A stretch of 64,000 bases of DNA from Leucobacter sp. L43 (GCF_016597785.1 NZ_JAENJG010000001.1:1798001-1862000), one strand, 5' to 3'. Shown: positions 47,618 through 57,551, counted from the stretch's first letter. The notes: generated from the sequence alone by a model not told the origin. Program-made: numbers and translations.

Positions 47618-49101
47618 TCGCTCAACACCGCTTCCATTACTCGTTTTCCAACAGCCGTGGGGAGATCGAACGAGCCCCCCTCATTTCCGAAGTTCGCGCC
47701 GCCGCCGTCGGCGACCACAACGGCTACCGCGACCTCCGGGTCCTCTACCGGTGCGAAACCAGTGAACCACAGCGTGAAGGGAAGATCATTCCCATCTGCG
47801 TCCGTGCCGTTCTCCGCGGTACCGGTCTTGCCCGCGACGCGCACGCCGTCGATGCCCGCATTCTGCGCGAGACCGTCCGGCGTGTTCACACCGCGCTCCA
47901 TCATGCCCGCGACCGCATCCGCCGTCTTCTTCGAGACCGGCTGACTGAACTCCTCGGGCGCGTACTCCTTCTCGACCTTCAGATCAGGCGTGATCACCTT
48001 GTCGACGAGGTACGGCTTCATGACCGTTCCGCCGTTGGCGATGCCCGCCGAGACCATCGCGATCTGCAGCGGCGTCGCACGCACATCCTGCTGACCGATC
48101 GAGGAGAGGGCGACCTGCGCCTTGCTCTCCGGCACCGGCGACTGGCTCGGCGTCACCGGAGTCGGAATCGCGATCTCCTGCTCGAACCCGAACTTCGCGG
48201 CCATCTCCGGCACGGCGTTGTCGTCCATCTTCGTCGTCATCTCGGCGATCGGGATGTTGCACGAGAGCACGATCGCCTGATCGAGCGTCGCCTTCTCACC
48301 GGGGCCGCAGGTGCTGCGCGACGCGTTCTGCAGCACGGAGGTCGACTGGGGCAGCGTCCACTGCGCCGGGTTGTCGAACTCCGTCGACGGCGTCGCCTCG
48401 CCGGCTTCGATCGCGGCGGCGGCAGAGATCAGCTTGTACACCGAGCCCGGGTGGTAGAGGTCGCCGGCGATGGCGCGGTTCTGGAGCGGCTGCGCGGGGT
48501 CATCGTTGAGCTGGCGGTAGTTCGTGATGATGTCGGCGTCGTTGTTGCTCGACAGCGCGTTGGGATCGAACCCTGGCGTCGAGGTGAGCGCGAGAATCCT
48601 GCCGGTCTTCGGCTCGACGGCCACGACGGCGCCCTCGAACCCGTTCTCGGTCATCGCCGCATACGCCGCTTCCTGGGCCGCGGGGTCGATCGTGGTCTCC
48701 ACCGAGCTGCCCTGCGGCTCGACGCCGTTCAGGGTGTTCATGATGCGCGTGAAGAACTGCGCGTTGCCGCTTCCCGAGAGGTCCTGGTTCATCGCGGACT
48801 CCAGGCCCGTCATGCCCTGGGTGCGCGAGAAGTAGCCGGTGAGCGGCGCGTACATCGGCCCGTTCGCGTACTGGCGCACGTACTGGAAATCGTCGTCGGT
48901 CGGCGTCGAGTAGGCGACCGGATCGCCATCGACGAGGATCGCGCCGCGCTCCACCTTGTAGCTGTTCATGAGCGCGCGCGAGTTCAACGAGTTGGCGCGC
49001 AGGTCGTCGGCCTGCACGAACTGGATCATCGTGACCGAGAAGAAGAGCACGATGAACATGCCGAAGACGGCGCGGGTAATGATCTTGAGGGGCTTGTTCA
49101 T
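47614..49101 (-). CDS. pbpA: Penicillin-binding protein 2-type transpeptidase PbpA
   Basis: 495 residues. N-terminal membrane helix (about 8-30), PBP dimer-type region, then the transpeptidase domain with SVYK (PGSVYKL), an SCNI motif (second active-site motif, SxN) and VAGKTGTAE (KTG). It crosslinks septal or elongation peptidoglycan with its partner RodA, encoded just upstream with a four-base overlap. Confidence 0.95.
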   Translation of the reverse strand: MNKPLKIITRAVFGMFIVLFFSVTMIQFVQADDLRANSLNSRALMNSYKVERGAILVDGDPVAYSTPTDDDFQYVRQYANGPMYAPLTGYFSRTQGMTGLESAMNQDLSGSGNAQFFTRIMNTLNGVEPQGSSVETTIDPAAQEAAYAAMTENGFEGAVVAVEPKTGRILALTSTPGFDPNALSSNNDADIITNYRQLNDDPAQPLQNRAIAGDLYHPGSVYKLISAAAAIEAGEATPSTEFDNPAQWTLPQSTSVLQNASRSTCGPGEKATLDQAIVLSCNIPIAEMTTKMDDNAVPEMAAKFGFEQEIAIPTPVTPSQSPVPESKAQVALSSIGQQDVRATPLQIAMVSAGIANGGTVMKPYLVDKVITPDLKVEKEYAPEEFSQPVSKKTADAVAGMMERGVNTPDGLAQNAGIDGVRVAGKTGTAENGTDADGNDLPFTLWFTGFAPVEDPEVAVAVVVADGGGANFGNEGGSFDLPTAVGKRVMEAVLSE

Positions 49102-50498
49102 GCGCGGATCACCAGCTTCGGTCGATTGCGTACCGAGTTCGAGAGCAGGATCAGCAGAGCGATGATGATCCAGTTGGAGACCAGCGACGAGCCGCCGGCC
49201 GCGAGGAACGGCGCCGTGAGACCCGTCAGCGGGATCACGCGTGTGACACCGCCGACGACGATGAAGACCTGGAACGCGATGGTGAACGCGAGCCCGGCGG
49301 CCAGCAGCTTGCCGAAGTCGTCGTGCCCGGCGAAGCCGATCCGGAGCCCGCGGCCGACCAGCAGCAGGTAGGCCGCGAGAATCACGAAGATTCCGATCAG
49401 ACCCAGCTCTTCACCGAGGCTCGGGATGATGTAGTCGCTGAACGAGAGCGGCGTCACCCACGGGTAGCCCTGTCCCAGTCCGGTGCCGGTCATGCCGCCG
49501 TTCGCCATTCCGAAGAGCCCCTGCACCATCTGGTAGCTCGCACCGTTGGGGTCGGCGAACGGGTCGAGCCAGTTCGCGAAGCGGTTGCCGACGTAGCTCA
49601 GCGTCTGGCTCGCGATGAGCCCTCCGGCCAGGAAGAGGCCGAGCCCGAGAATGATCCAGCCGATCCTGCCCGTCGCCAGGTACAGCATCGACAGGAACAG
49701 GCCGAAGTAGAGCAGCGAGGTGCCGAGGTCCCGCTGGAAGACCAGCACGGACATCGCGGCGAGCCAGAAGACGATGAGCGGCCCGAGGTCGCGGGCGCGC
49801 GGGAAGCGGATGCCGAGGATCTTCTTCCCGGCCATCGCGAGCGAGTCGCGGCTGCGCACGAGATAGCCCGCGAAGAAGATGGCGAGCAGGATCTTGGCGA
49901 TCTCGCCCGGTTGGAAGGAGAACCCTCCGATGTTGATCCAGACCCGTGCGCCGTTGATGGTCTGCCCGATGCCCGGGAGCATCGGCAGGAGCAGGAGCAC
50001 GACGGCCGCGAGGCCCGTGAGGTAGGTGTAGCGGAACAGCACCATGTGGTTGCGGATCACCCACAGCACGATGATCGCGGCGATGACCGCGATGGTCGAC
50101 CACAGCAGCTGGCGCACGGGATCGGCCGCTTCCTCGTCGAACGAGATGCGGTAGATCATCGCGATGCCCACCATGTTCAGCATCGCCGCGATCGGCATGA
50201 TGAGCGGGTCGGCATCGGGAGCGATGCGGCGGATCGTCAGGTGCAGGCCCACCAGTGCGACGGCGAAGGCGATGCCCATCGGCAACAGTCTCGTGGACGG
50301 CTCACCGCCCACGGTGAGGTCGATGATGACGATCGCGCCGACGCCGATGGCAATCGCGAAGAGGAGCAGCGAGAGCTCGAGCGCCTGCAGCTTGCGCGGC
50401 GCGCGTAACGCCGTGATGCGCTGCAGCACGGTCTCGCTGGTGCGGGTCTTCTCGAAGGTGCGGGCTTCCGCGCCGCCCGAGGGCTGGGCGTCACTCAT
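49098..50498 (-). CDS. rodA: SEDS peptidoglycan polymerase RodA/FtsW
   Basis: 466 residues, about ten membrane helices between residues 42 and 455. SEDS motifs include NGARVWINIGGFSFQPGEIAKI (with the conserved Q/E pair) and LGEELGLIG. It polymerises lipid II into glycan strands and is paired with PbpA. It overlaps pstP by eight bases upstream and pbpA by four downstream. Confidence 0.95.
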   Translation of the reverse strand: MSDAQPSGGAEARTFEKTRTSETVLQRITALRAPRKLQALELSLLLFAIAIGVGAIVIIDLTVGGEPSTRLLPMGIAFAVALVGLHLTIRRIAPDADPLIMPIAAMLNMVGIAMIYRISFDEEAADPVRQLLWSTIAVIAAIIVLWVIRNHMVLFRYTYLTGLAAVVLLLLPMLPGIGQTINGARVWINIGGFSFQPGEIAKILLAIFFAGYLVRSRDSLAMAGKKILGIRFPRARDLGPLIVFWLAAMSVLVFQRDLGTSLLYFGLFLSMLYLATGRIGWIILGLGLFLAGGLIASQTLSYVGNRFANWLDPFADPNGASYQMVQGLFGMANGGMTGTGLGQGYPWVTPLSFSDYIIPSLGEELGLIGIFVILAAYLLLVGRGLRIGFAGHDDFGKLLAAGLAFTIAFQVFIVVGGVTRVIPLTGLTAPFLAAGGSSLVSNWIIIALLILLSNSVRNRPKLVIRA

Positions 50499-51762
50499 CC
50501 GTATCCCCCAATCGCAGCACGATATCGCGGGCTTCCTCCAGCGAACCCGCCGTGAGCGTGCGCTTCACCTGGCGCTGCTCGAGGCCGTCGAGGTCTTCGA
50601 GAGGTATCTCGGTGTCCTCGGCGACCGAGTAGAGCGAGAGCGCGCCGATGTTCTGCTGCACGCCCTGGTAGATGATCACCGTCTCGTCGTTCGTGCCGAC
50701 GAAGTAGCGGGTCTGCGTCCACTGATACCCGACGAGCAGGGCGCCGCCGATCGCGACGAGCACGGCGACCGCGCCGAATGCCCAGAGCAGACGGCGACGC
50801 CGGTTGCGGCGCTTGGTCTCTGCGATGAGCTCGGCGAGATACTCGTCGACGCGCGACTCGAAGTGGCTCTCCTCGACGACCGGGGCCTTGCGAACCGCGC
50901 GCTTGCGGCTCAAGAGGCGATTGCGCGCCGTGGAGGTGGTCCCGTCCATCGCCGCTTCAGTGGTGGCTGCCGAACCTGCGAAGCGCCGGCCCTCCTGCTT
51001 CAGCTCGAGCGTGTCACCGGGATCGACCGCGGGAGCGGCGACGGTCTCGACGAGAACCACGGTGACGTTGTCGGGGGCGCCGTGCGAGAGGCTCTTGTCG
51101 ATGAGGGCGTCGACGCCGCCCTGCAGAGTCGAACGACGCCGCAGGATCTTCTCGATGTCGACGTCGTCGACGTACCCGCACAGGCCGTCGGAGCACAGCA
51201 GCCAGACATCGCCCGGCTGCGTGTCGACCACCTGCGTGTCGACCTGCGGCGACGAATCCACGTCGCCGAGCACGCGCATCAGCACCGAGCGGCGAGGATG
51301 GATCTTCGCCTCCTCCTCGGTGATCTTGCCGCTGTCGACGAGGCGCTGCACGAAGGTGTGATCCTTCGTGATCTGCTGGAGCGCGTCGTCGCGCAGCAGG
51401 TACAGGCGGGAATCGCCGATGTGGCCGATGGCCAGCTGATCCTCGACGGGAATGAACCCCGTGAAGGTCGTTCCCATACCCGCCAGCTCGGGGCGGTCGC
51501 GCACGGTGGAGCGGAGCTTCGTGTTCGTGTCGAGGATCGCCGTGCGCAGCACATTGGTCATCGCCTCCGGGCTGCCCATCGGCGGCACATCGAGCTCTGC
51601 CATGGCTTTCGCCGCGATCGCGGAGGCGACGTCACCGCCCGCGTGACCGCCCATGCCGTCGGCGACGAGGTAGATGTAGTCTCCGGCGAAGGCGGAATCC
51701 TGGTTGTTCGACCGCACCATGCCCACATGGGAGCCGATGGCGCTCGTATACGCGACCGTCAC
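50491..51762 (-). CDS. pstP: PP2C-type serine/threonine phosphatase PstP
   Basis: 423 residues. Phosphatase domain about 1-240 with the metal-binding motifs VADGMGGHAGG, GHIGDSRLYLLR and SDGLCGYV; a basic linker; one membrane helix (about 313-335) and an extracellular tail of about 85 residues. It dephosphorylates PknA/PknB and their targets. GTG at 51762 follows the fhaB stop (three-base overlap region) and is chosen because the conserved phosphatase N-terminus starts there; the longer frame to 51894 overlaps fhaB. Confidence 0.94.
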   Translation of the reverse strand: MTVAYTSAIGSHVGMVRSNNQDSAFAGDYIYLVADGMGGHAGGDVASAIAAKAMAELDVPPMGSPEAMTNVLRTAILDTNTKLRSTVRDRPELAGMGTTFTGFIPVEDQLAIGHIGDSRLYLLRDDALQQITKDHTFVQRLVDSGKITEEEAKIHPRRSVLMRVLGDVDSSPQVDTQVVDTQPGDVWLLCSDGLCGYVDDVDIEKILRRRSTLQGGVDALIDKSLSHGAPDNVTVVLVETVAAPAVDPGDTLELKQEGRRFAGSAATTEAAMDGTTSTARNRLLSRKRAVRKAPVVEESHFESRVDEYLAELIAETKRRNRRRRLLWAFGAVAVLVAIGGALLVGYQWTQTRYFVGTNDETVIIYQGVQQNIGALSLYSVAEDTEIPLEDLDGLEQRQVKRTLTAGSLEEARDIVLRLGDTDE

Positions 51763-51764
51763 GC

Positions 51765-52331
51765 TCAGGGCCTCAGCTCGAACGTGGTCGTGCCGATGGT
51801 GACGGGCGTGAACGGGGGAACCGGCACGGACTTCGTGACGCGGGCTCCATCGAGGCGAGTGCCGTTCGTGGAATCGAGATCGGTGAGGATCCACTCACCG
51901 CCCGTGCGTGCGAGGCGCGCGTGATAGGTGGACGTGTACTCGTCGACGATGACGAGGGTCGAATCGCTGCTGCGCCCGATGGTGACCAGGTCGTCGTCGA
52001 GCACGATGGAGGTTCCGGAGGCGACGCCCGACGTGATGACGAGATGCTGCGGGGCTCCCGCGCCCCCGGCGGAGGGCAGAGCACCGCCGCTCGGCGTGAT
52101 CGCGGGCGGGGCCGCTGCCGCCTGAGGGGCGGCCGGCGCGGGGGGGTGCGTCGGGGAGGAGACCGGCGTCATCGCCTGCACCGATGGGCCGGATGCCGAC
52201 CCGTCGCCCTTCATGCGTCGCACCGGGGCGCCGAACAAGTCGCTGCGCAGGGCGTAGACGATCGCGAATATGAAGATCCACAGCACCAGCAGGAAGCCGA
52301 TGCGGAGGATCAGGAGGGTGAGTTCGCTCAC
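51765..52331 (-). CDS. fhaB: FHA domain protein FhaB (FipA-like)
   Basis: 188 residues, GTG start overlapping the fhaA stop by four bases. One N-terminal membrane helix (about 4-25), a Pro/Ala-rich linker and a C-terminal FHA domain with TIGRSSDSTLV and STNGTRL, which binds phosphothreonine. In Mycobacterium FhaB/FipA links kinase signals to division and wall proteins. Confidence 0.94.
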   Translation of the reverse strand: MSELTLLILRIGFLLVLWIFIFAIVYALRSDLFGAPVRRMKGDGSASGPSVQAMTPVSSPTHPPAPAAPQAAAAPPAITPSGGALPSAGGAGAPQHLVITSGVASGTSIVLDDDLVTIGRSSDSTLVIVDEYTSTYHARLARTGGEWILTDLDSTNGTRLDGARVTKSVPVPPFTPVTIGTTTFELRP

Positions 52332-53245
52332 AGGCCTCTCCAGAAGTCTTCATCGATGCCCGGGGCCGCGTCTTGCGCGGGCTTCGGGCTCGAGGTGCGT
52401 GGGGCGCTGCGGTCGGCGCCTCGGTCGGGTGAGTCTGAAATTCGAGGGGCCGCGCCCGCGCTCGGCGGCGCACTGGGGAAGTCGGCGGCGGGAACCGGGC
52501 GGGGCTGAGGCGGCTCCTGCCGGGCGGCCGGATTCACCCGCGTCGGGGCGGCGGGCGCCGGACGCTGCGGTGTCTGAGCTTCGCGGCCGGGAACCAGCTG
52601 GAACTGGAGACCCGTCTGACCGATGGTGATGACGGTGCCGGGGGAGAGCGCCGCCTCACGGAAACGCTGCCCGTTGATCTTCGACCCGTTCGTCGATCCG
52701 AGGTCGCGTGCGATGCCCGCCGTGCCATCCCAGATCAGCTCCAGGTGCTTGCGCGACGCGGCGTTGTCTGAGATGCGGATCCCGCAGTCGCTGCCCCGCC
52801 CGACCGTCGTGGTGCCGCGGCTCAGCTCGTGGCGGGTGCCGTCGACGTCGATGGCGGCGACCCAGTCGACCGCGCCCTCGACGCGCGACGCATCGACCTC
52901 GAGCACGCCGACCGTGATCGAACTGTCGCTGCGGATCTCGACATCTGGCTCGCCGAGCAGCTGATAGCTCTGCCGCTTCGCATGCTTCGTGATGACCCCG
53001 CGCAATTCCTGCCCGAGCGTGCTGCCCAGTTGGTACAGCCGGTCGGCGTCTTTCTCGGAGACGCGCACGACGAAGCGGTTGGGGGCGAGCACGCGGTCGC
53101 GGTCGACGACGACCGCGCCGATGTCGAGCTCGCGCTTCAGAGCCGACGCGATCTCGACCGGCTGCACTCCTGAGCGGAACGTGCGCGCGAACGCGCCGTT
53201 GACGGCTCGCTCGAGCCCGCGCTCGACGCTATCCAGAATGCCCAC
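52328..53245 (-). CDS. fhaA: FHA domain protein FhaA (DUF3662 plus FHA)
   Basis: 305 residues. N-terminal DUF3662 domain about 1-115 (starting MGILDSVERGLERAVNGAFA), an FHA domain about 130-215 with VGRGSDCGIRISD and STNGSKING, and an Ala/Pro-rich C-terminal extension of about 90 residues. Unlike typical FhaA, here the FHA domain is central and followed by disordered sequence. It is the first gene of the seven-gene fhaA-fhaB-pstP-rodA-pbpA-pknA-pknB unit. Confidence 0.94.
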   Translation of the reverse strand: MGILDSVERGLERAVNGAFARTFRSGVQPVEIASALKRELDIGAVVVDRDRVLAPNRFVVRVSEKDADRLYQLGSTLGQELRGVITKHAKRQSYQLLGEPDVEIRSDSSITVGVLEVDASRVEGAVDWVAAIDVDGTRHELSRGTTTVGRGSDCGIRISDNAASRKHLELIWDGTAGIARDLGSTNGSKINGQRFREAALSPGTVITIGQTGLQFQLVPGREAQTPQRPAPAAPTRVNPAARQEPPQPRPVPAADFPSAPPSAGAAPRISDSPDRGADRSAPRTSSPKPAQDAAPGIDEDFWRGL

Positions 53246-53310
53246 GTGCCGTCTCGTCCCTTCGTCTGCCCGGGCGACGCCCGCGGCGGTTTGGTTTAGT
53301 TTAGCCCGCT

Positions 53311-53339
53311 TTGGTGAGACGGGCTTCGGCTGCTAAGCT
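53311..53339 (+). promoter_or_regulatory. tRNA-Leu promoter
   Basis: TTGGTG (53311-53316), a 17-base spacer and TAAGCT (53334-53339), about 40 bases before tRNA-Leu. Confidence 0.6.
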
Positions 53340-53378
53340 AGGGGAGTTGTCTGAGTGGAAGCGCTCAGGAAACGTCTC

Positions 53379-53461
53379 GCGCGAGTGGCGGAATGGCAGA
53401 CGCGCTGGCTTCAGGTGCCAGTGCCCGCAAGGGCGTGGGGGTTCAAGTCCCCCCTCGCGCA
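53379..53461 (+). tRNA. tRNA-Leu (CAG)
   Basis: 83 bases with the long variable arm of a class II tRNA. Acceptor GCGCGAG pairs CTCGCGC; anticodon CAG at 53412-53414 in a CTGGC/GCCAG stem; T-loop GTTCAAG. CCA is not encoded, so the CCA-adding enzyme at 13391-14842 is needed. Confidence 0.97.
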
Positions 53462-53508
53462 CGAGAAGGTCTTTCAGTACAGGGAAGGCTTCAGATCATT
53501 TTCTGATG

Positions 53509-53546
53509 AGCAGGGCCCGGAATCGGTAACGGTTTCGGGCCCTGCT
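53509..53546. terminator. Bidirectional terminator after tRNA-Leu
   Basis: AGCAGGGCCCG (53509-53519) pairs with CGGGCCCTGCT (53536-53546). It would end tRNA-Leu transcription on the plus strand and the antiporter gene on the minus strand. Confidence 0.7.
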
Positions 53547-53575
53547 GCGTTTCTGGCAGTCGGAGGCAATCGACG

Positions 53576-54826
53576 TCAGTTCTTGTCGGCCGTGGTCGCC
53601 GGGGCGGCGGAGGCGTCGTGCGTGAGCGCGACGATCATGCGGGGAGCGATGACGCCGTGGAAGACGACACTGCCCAGTACGACGACGATGGTCAGGTAGA
53701 GCGCCAGATTTGCGTAGTCTTCTCGCAGCGCATTGAATGCGAGGAGCCCGAATACGACCGAAGCCGTACCGCGAGGCCCGGCAAGGCCGATGGCCGTGCG
53801 CTCCCCCCACCGAAGTGCGCTTCCCCACAGCGCTGCATGCACCGGGACCACTCTCAAGACGGTCAGTGCCAGAACGCCCAGTGCGATGAGCACCCAGTTC
53901 ACACCCGTCTCCGCAGCGAGGATGATCACGGCGCCGAACACGAACCACACGCCGAGCGATGAGAGAAAGCCGAGGTCGTCGACAGCAGACATCTCGGCGT
54001 GGTCGAGGCTCGAATCGGATCGGCGGTGCTCGAGGCGGCCCGACCGGAACGCGATGCCGGCGACGAACGCCGCCACGAAGCCGTTTCCGTTGAACTGGAT
54101 CGCGAGCACGTACACCAGAAGCGGGATCATCACGATCCCGATGCGCAGGGACTGCGCGGTGAGCCAGTTCTTCCGGTGGGCCACCTGCATCATGACGCCG
54201 GTCGCACCCCCCACGATCGCACCGACGAGCACCGCGATGAGCGAGGCCCAGAGAGCGCTCTCGAGAGCCGGACCGATTCTTTGGGCTTCCTGACCTTCTG
54301 CGACTGCCAAAGCGAAGATGAAGAGCGGGGAAACGAGGCCGTCGTTGTACCCGCTCTCGACATTGAGGCTGTGCCGCACTCGAGACGGGATGCGCGTGTC
54401 GCGAAGCATCCCGGCTGAGGCCGCGAAATCTGTGGGCGTGATGACGCAGGCGAGAACGAGGATCACCGCCCAGGGAGTTCCCGGGAGGAGCAGCATGCAG
54501 GCGAGCGACGTGAGGATGAGGGCGCCCGGGAGTCCGATGGAGAGGAGACGGGCGACGATGCGGCCCTCTCCGCCGAGGAAGCCACGTCGTACCTCGGTCG
54601 CATCGACGAATAGGAGAACGGCGAGGACGATCTCGACGACCTTCTCCGCCACATCCGTGTCGAGATGCTCGCCGAGATCCTCTCCGAACAGCAGGCCGGA
54701 AAGCGCGCCGAGGACGATCACCGCAAGCGGGCCGGCGATGCGAAGCCTCTCGAGTACGCGACTGAACAGCGACCACACGACGATGACGGCCAGCCCACTC
54801 ACGATCAATGCATGCACGCCCTGCAT
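53576..54826 (-). CDS. Cation:proton antiporter (CPA1, NhaP-type)
   Basis: 416 residues with about 12 membrane helices and short cytoplasmic tails. Typical CPA1 features: ITPTDFAAS and NVESGYNDGLVSP in the core helices with paired acidic residues, and LAGPRGTASVVFGLLAFNAL near the end. It exchanges Na+ or K+ for H+. The start at 54826 begins immediately before the first helix; an in-frame ATG at 54904 would add 26 residues and is less typical. The long frame beyond it is an artefact of high GC. Confidence 0.9.
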   Translation of the reverse strand: MQGVHALIVSGLAVIVVWSLFSRVLERLRIAGPLAVIVLGALSGLLFGEDLGEHLDTDVAEKVVEIVLAVLLFVDATEVRRGFLGGEGRIVARLLSIGLPGALILTSLACMLLLPGTPWAVILVLACVITPTDFAASAGMLRDTRIPSRVRHSLNVESGYNDGLVSPLFIFALAVAEGQEAQRIGPALESALWASLIAVLVGAIVGGATGVMMQVAHRKNWLTAQSLRIGIVMIPLLVYVLAIQFNGNGFVAAFVAGIAFRSGRLEHRRSDSSLDHAEMSAVDDLGFLSSLGVWFVFGAVIILAAETGVNWVLIALGVLALTVLRVVPVHAALWGSALRWGERTAIGLAGPRGTASVVFGLLAFNALREDYANLALYLTIVVVLGSVVFHGVIAPRMIVALTHDASAAPATTADKN

Positions 54827-54925
54827 GCTACTTGCCGGAAGCCAGCGGGAGGCGAACCCACGGATCAGGCGGACGCCGAGTAGCGTGGCTGGGAGACCGA
54901 ACATTCCGAAGCGACGGGGGTGGCG

Positions 54926-55684
54926 ATGATTCCGATGTGGTTGCAGGCCCTCTGGTGGGGGTTCGTGGGCGGCGCTGCGCTGATCCTCGGAGCGTTCGTC
55001 GCCTGGCGGTGGCGCATACCGCCGAAGGTCGTGTCGACGATCATGGCGTTCGGCGCCGGCGTGCTGATCTCGGCCCTGGCGTTCGAACTGGTCGACGAGG
55101 CTGCCGACGGGGGAGGCCTCGTGCCCACCGTCTCGGGGTTTCTCGTCGGTGCGGTGATCTTCGTCGCGTCGAACGCGCTGCTCGCGCGCCGCGGGGCGCG
55201 GCACCGGAAGCGGTCGAACGGGCTTCAGTCGAGCGAGACGCAGCAGCCGGGGAGCGGCACCGCGATCGCAGTGGGGGCGCTGCTCGACGGCATCCCCGAA
55301 TCCCTCGTACTCGGCCTCGGCCTCGTCGCATCGGGCGCGGTCAGCCCGGCGATGCTCGTCGCCGTCTTCATCTCGAATGTGCCCGAGGGGCTCTCGAGCA
55401 GTGCCGGCATGAAGCGGGCCGGCCGCAGCGCAGCATACGTGTTCGGCGTGTGGACCACGATCGCGGTGCTGTCGGGCGTCGCCGCGGCGGCCGGGTTCCT
55501 GCTGCTCGACGGTGCACCCGCCGCCCTGATCGCGTTCATCACGGCGCTCGCCGCCGGCGCGATCCTGGCGATGCTCTCCGACACGATGATCCCTGAAGCG
55601 TTCGAGGACGACCACATGCTGACCGGCCTCACCACCGCCCTGGGGTTCGCCGTGGCGTTCAGCGTGCACTCGCTCGGAGGCTGA
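54926..55684 (+). CDS. ZIP-family metal transporter-like protein
   Basis: 252 residues, seven or eight membrane helices. It carries GALLDGIPESLVLG and FISNVPEGLSSS, motifs resembling the metal-binding helices of ZIP/ZupT transporters. The distinct arrangement suggests a bacterial subgroup; the metal is not known. GGGGG upstream supports the ATG at 54926, and a GTG at 54920 is possible. It is divergent from the antiporter. Confidence 0.85.
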   Translation: MIPMWLQALWWGFVGGAALILGAFVAWRWRIPPKVVSTIMAFGAGVLISALAFELVDEAADGGGLVPTVSGFLVGAVIFVASNALLARRGARHRKRSNGLQSSETQQPGSGTAIAVGALLDGIPESLVLGLGLVASGAVSPAMLVAVFISNVPEGLSSSAGMKRAGRSAAYVFGVWTTIAVLSGVAAAAGFLLLDGAPAALIAFITALAAGAILAMLSDTMIPEAFEDDHMLTGLTTALGFAVAFSVHSLGG

Positions 55685-55721
55685 AGCGAGCGCTCGGAGA
55701 GGCGGCAAGGGCATCTCTGCT

Positions 55722-57551
55722 TCACCTCGTGCGAGATGCCTTATCCGTCTCGTGCCTCCGCACCCTCCAGAGGCGCAGTGCGGTGTGCAGGTCCGTGCGT
55801 AGTCGCCCCGAAGCCCAGTCGGGATGGATCAGTTCAGCGATGCGCCGCACGCGTTGCCGCACCGTGTTGGCGTGCACGTGCATCGCACGCGCTGCGGTCT
55901 CGGCGTTTCCGTCATTCTCGAGGTACACCCACGCCGTGTCGAGCAGCACCGACCCGTGGGCGCGGTCGTATGACAGCAGCGGCGCGACCGCGTGATGCAC
56001 GAGATCCGCCGCGGTCGACGCCGGCAGGTGGGCCAAGAGCAGGCCGGTGAGGCCGAGGTCCCAGCGCGGATCTGCCACACCGGTGAGATCGAGCGCCTGC
56101 ATGGCTCGAACGCTCCGCCGTGTATGCAGCAGCGCTTCCTCGGCCTGGGACGCGGTGAGCACGGTTTCTACCTCGGCAATGCTCGACCGCAGTCCCGAAC
56201 CGGCAAATCCGCGTTCGATCTCCTCTCCGGTGAGGTTCTCGCCGATCGCGACGAGCAGCCCACCGGACTCACCGGCGATTCCCCCGCGCGGTGCGGCCAA
56301 TTCCCTGAGCTCGGCGCGCCCTGCGCCGAGGTCGTCGCATCCGATCGAGATGATCCTGACCTTCGATCCTTCTCGCAACCAGTAGCGCTGCAGCTGCCGG
56401 GAGATCTGCTTCCAGTCCCGGCTCGCCCCTTGTTCGAGTCGGGTGATCAGACTCTGCTGCTCTTCCGCCGATGCTGCGATGCCGCGTTCTTCGGAGAGGA
56501 TGATGGCCGTCAGCACGGGCCCGCTGCGCTCGAGGAGTACGCGCTGGTCGTGATCCAACCGTCCTCGCGCTTCGAACGCTCCGAGTGTGCGTTCTCCGGC
56601 GACGGCGGCGCACACCACGGATGCCTCAGTTTCGATCGTTCGGTGATTGTCGGAGGGAAGGGCGGACCGGTGCGCACCATCGACGCGGAGATGCTTGACT
56701 TCGCTGCGTTGCAAGTACCGCACGTCGACACCGATCTCCGCAGAAATGACCTGTGCGAGCTCCGCCGGTGATCCCTCGTGGCGGAGGACTTCGAAGAGCG
56801 TTTGATCGAACGTTTCGATCCTGGCGAGAAAGCGGTGGCGCGCTTCAGCTTCGGCCCGTGCCTCATCGCGTTCCGACAGACTCGCCCTCAGATCATTGAT
56901 CAGACCGGTGCGCTGCAGGGCGACTGCGGCGAGTCCGGCGATCTGACTGAGGAGATCTACCTCTTGCGGGGTGTAGCGGCGTTGGCGCCGCTCTGCAACG
57001 AGCAGGGCACCCGAACGCTCGCCCTTGACGCGCATGGTGACCGCGAGGATCGAGACGACGCCTTCGAGACGCACGGCCTCGTCGACCTTGGGGATGTGCG
57101 GAAAGCTGCTGTCGTCGAGATACCCGGTGGTCTGGGCGATGGTGGATCCGCCAGCGGCTTGGCCGAGGATGCCCGTACCGAGCGGCATGCGGAGTCCGCG
57201 GTACTCCGGTGTGAGCACGCCATCCGTCGTGCGAATGTAGGTCTCCTGCGCGCTCTGATCGTTCAAGCTGATGTAGGCCATATCGCTGCCGAGCAGATGT
57301 TTACTGCGGTGGCACACGAGTTCGAGTGTCTCATCGACGTCAACGGCGGCGTTGATGTTCGTCGCGACCTCGGCGATGATCTGCGCCGTCTCGCGTTGCT
57401 GGCGAACCTGCAGCACCTCCGCTCTGAGCTGCTGCACATCGGCCCGACTGAGGCCGTCGCGCCCGAAACTCGCCGCGAGCCCCTGGATCGTCGGGTCGTC
57501 GTCCGGTGCCGACTGGAGCAGATCGAGAAGGTGCGCGTCGGATGCGGTCAT
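55722..57551 (-). CDS. GAF-domain transcriptional regulator with PucR/CdaR-type C-terminal helix-turn-helix
   Basis: 609 residues. N-terminal acidic coiled region, a GAF domain about 45-200 (LVCHRSKHLLGSDMAYISLNDQ), a middle region of about 200 residues, and a C-terminal HTH_30-type domain (AETAARAMHVHANTVRQRVRRIAELI) near residue 565-590, the DNA-binding module of PucR/CdaR regulators. It is divergent from the catabolic operon at 57661 and is probably its regulator, with the GAF domain sensing a substrate or intermediate. Two direct repeats lie in the shared 109-base gap. Confidence 0.88.
   Translation of the reverse strand: MTASDAHLLDLLQSAPDDDPTIQGLAASFGRDGLSRADVQQLRAEVLQVRQQRETAQIIAEVATNINAAVDVDETLELVCHRSKHLLGSDMAYISLNDQSAQETYIRTTDGVLTPEYRGLRMPLGTGILGQAAGGSTIAQTTGYLDDSSFPHIPKVDEAVRLEGVVSILAVTMRVKGERSGALLVAERRQRRYTPQEVDLLSQIAGLAAVALQRTGLINDLRASLSERDEARAEAEARHRFLARIETFDQTLFEVLRHEGSPAELAQVISAEIGVDVRYLQRSEVKHLRVDGAHRSALPSDNHRTIETEASVVCAAVAGERTLGAFEARGRLDHDQRVLLERSGPVLTAIILSEERGIAASAEEQQSLITRLEQGASRDWKQISRQLQRYWLREGSKVRIISIGCDDLGAGRAELRELAAPRGGIAGESGGLLVAIGENLTGEEIERGFAGSGLRSSIAEVETVLTASQAEEALLHTRRSVRAMQALDLTGVADPRWDLGLTGLLLAHLPASTAADLVHHAVAPLLSYDRAHGSVLLDTAWVYLENDGNAETAARAMHVHANTVRQRVRRIAELIHPDWASGRLRTDLHTALRLWRVRRHETDKASRTR

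Noticed and set aside
54827-55714. N-terminal extension of the antiporter frame
   Set aside because: It covers the ZIP-like gene on the other strand and has no membrane or family character; true start is at 54826.
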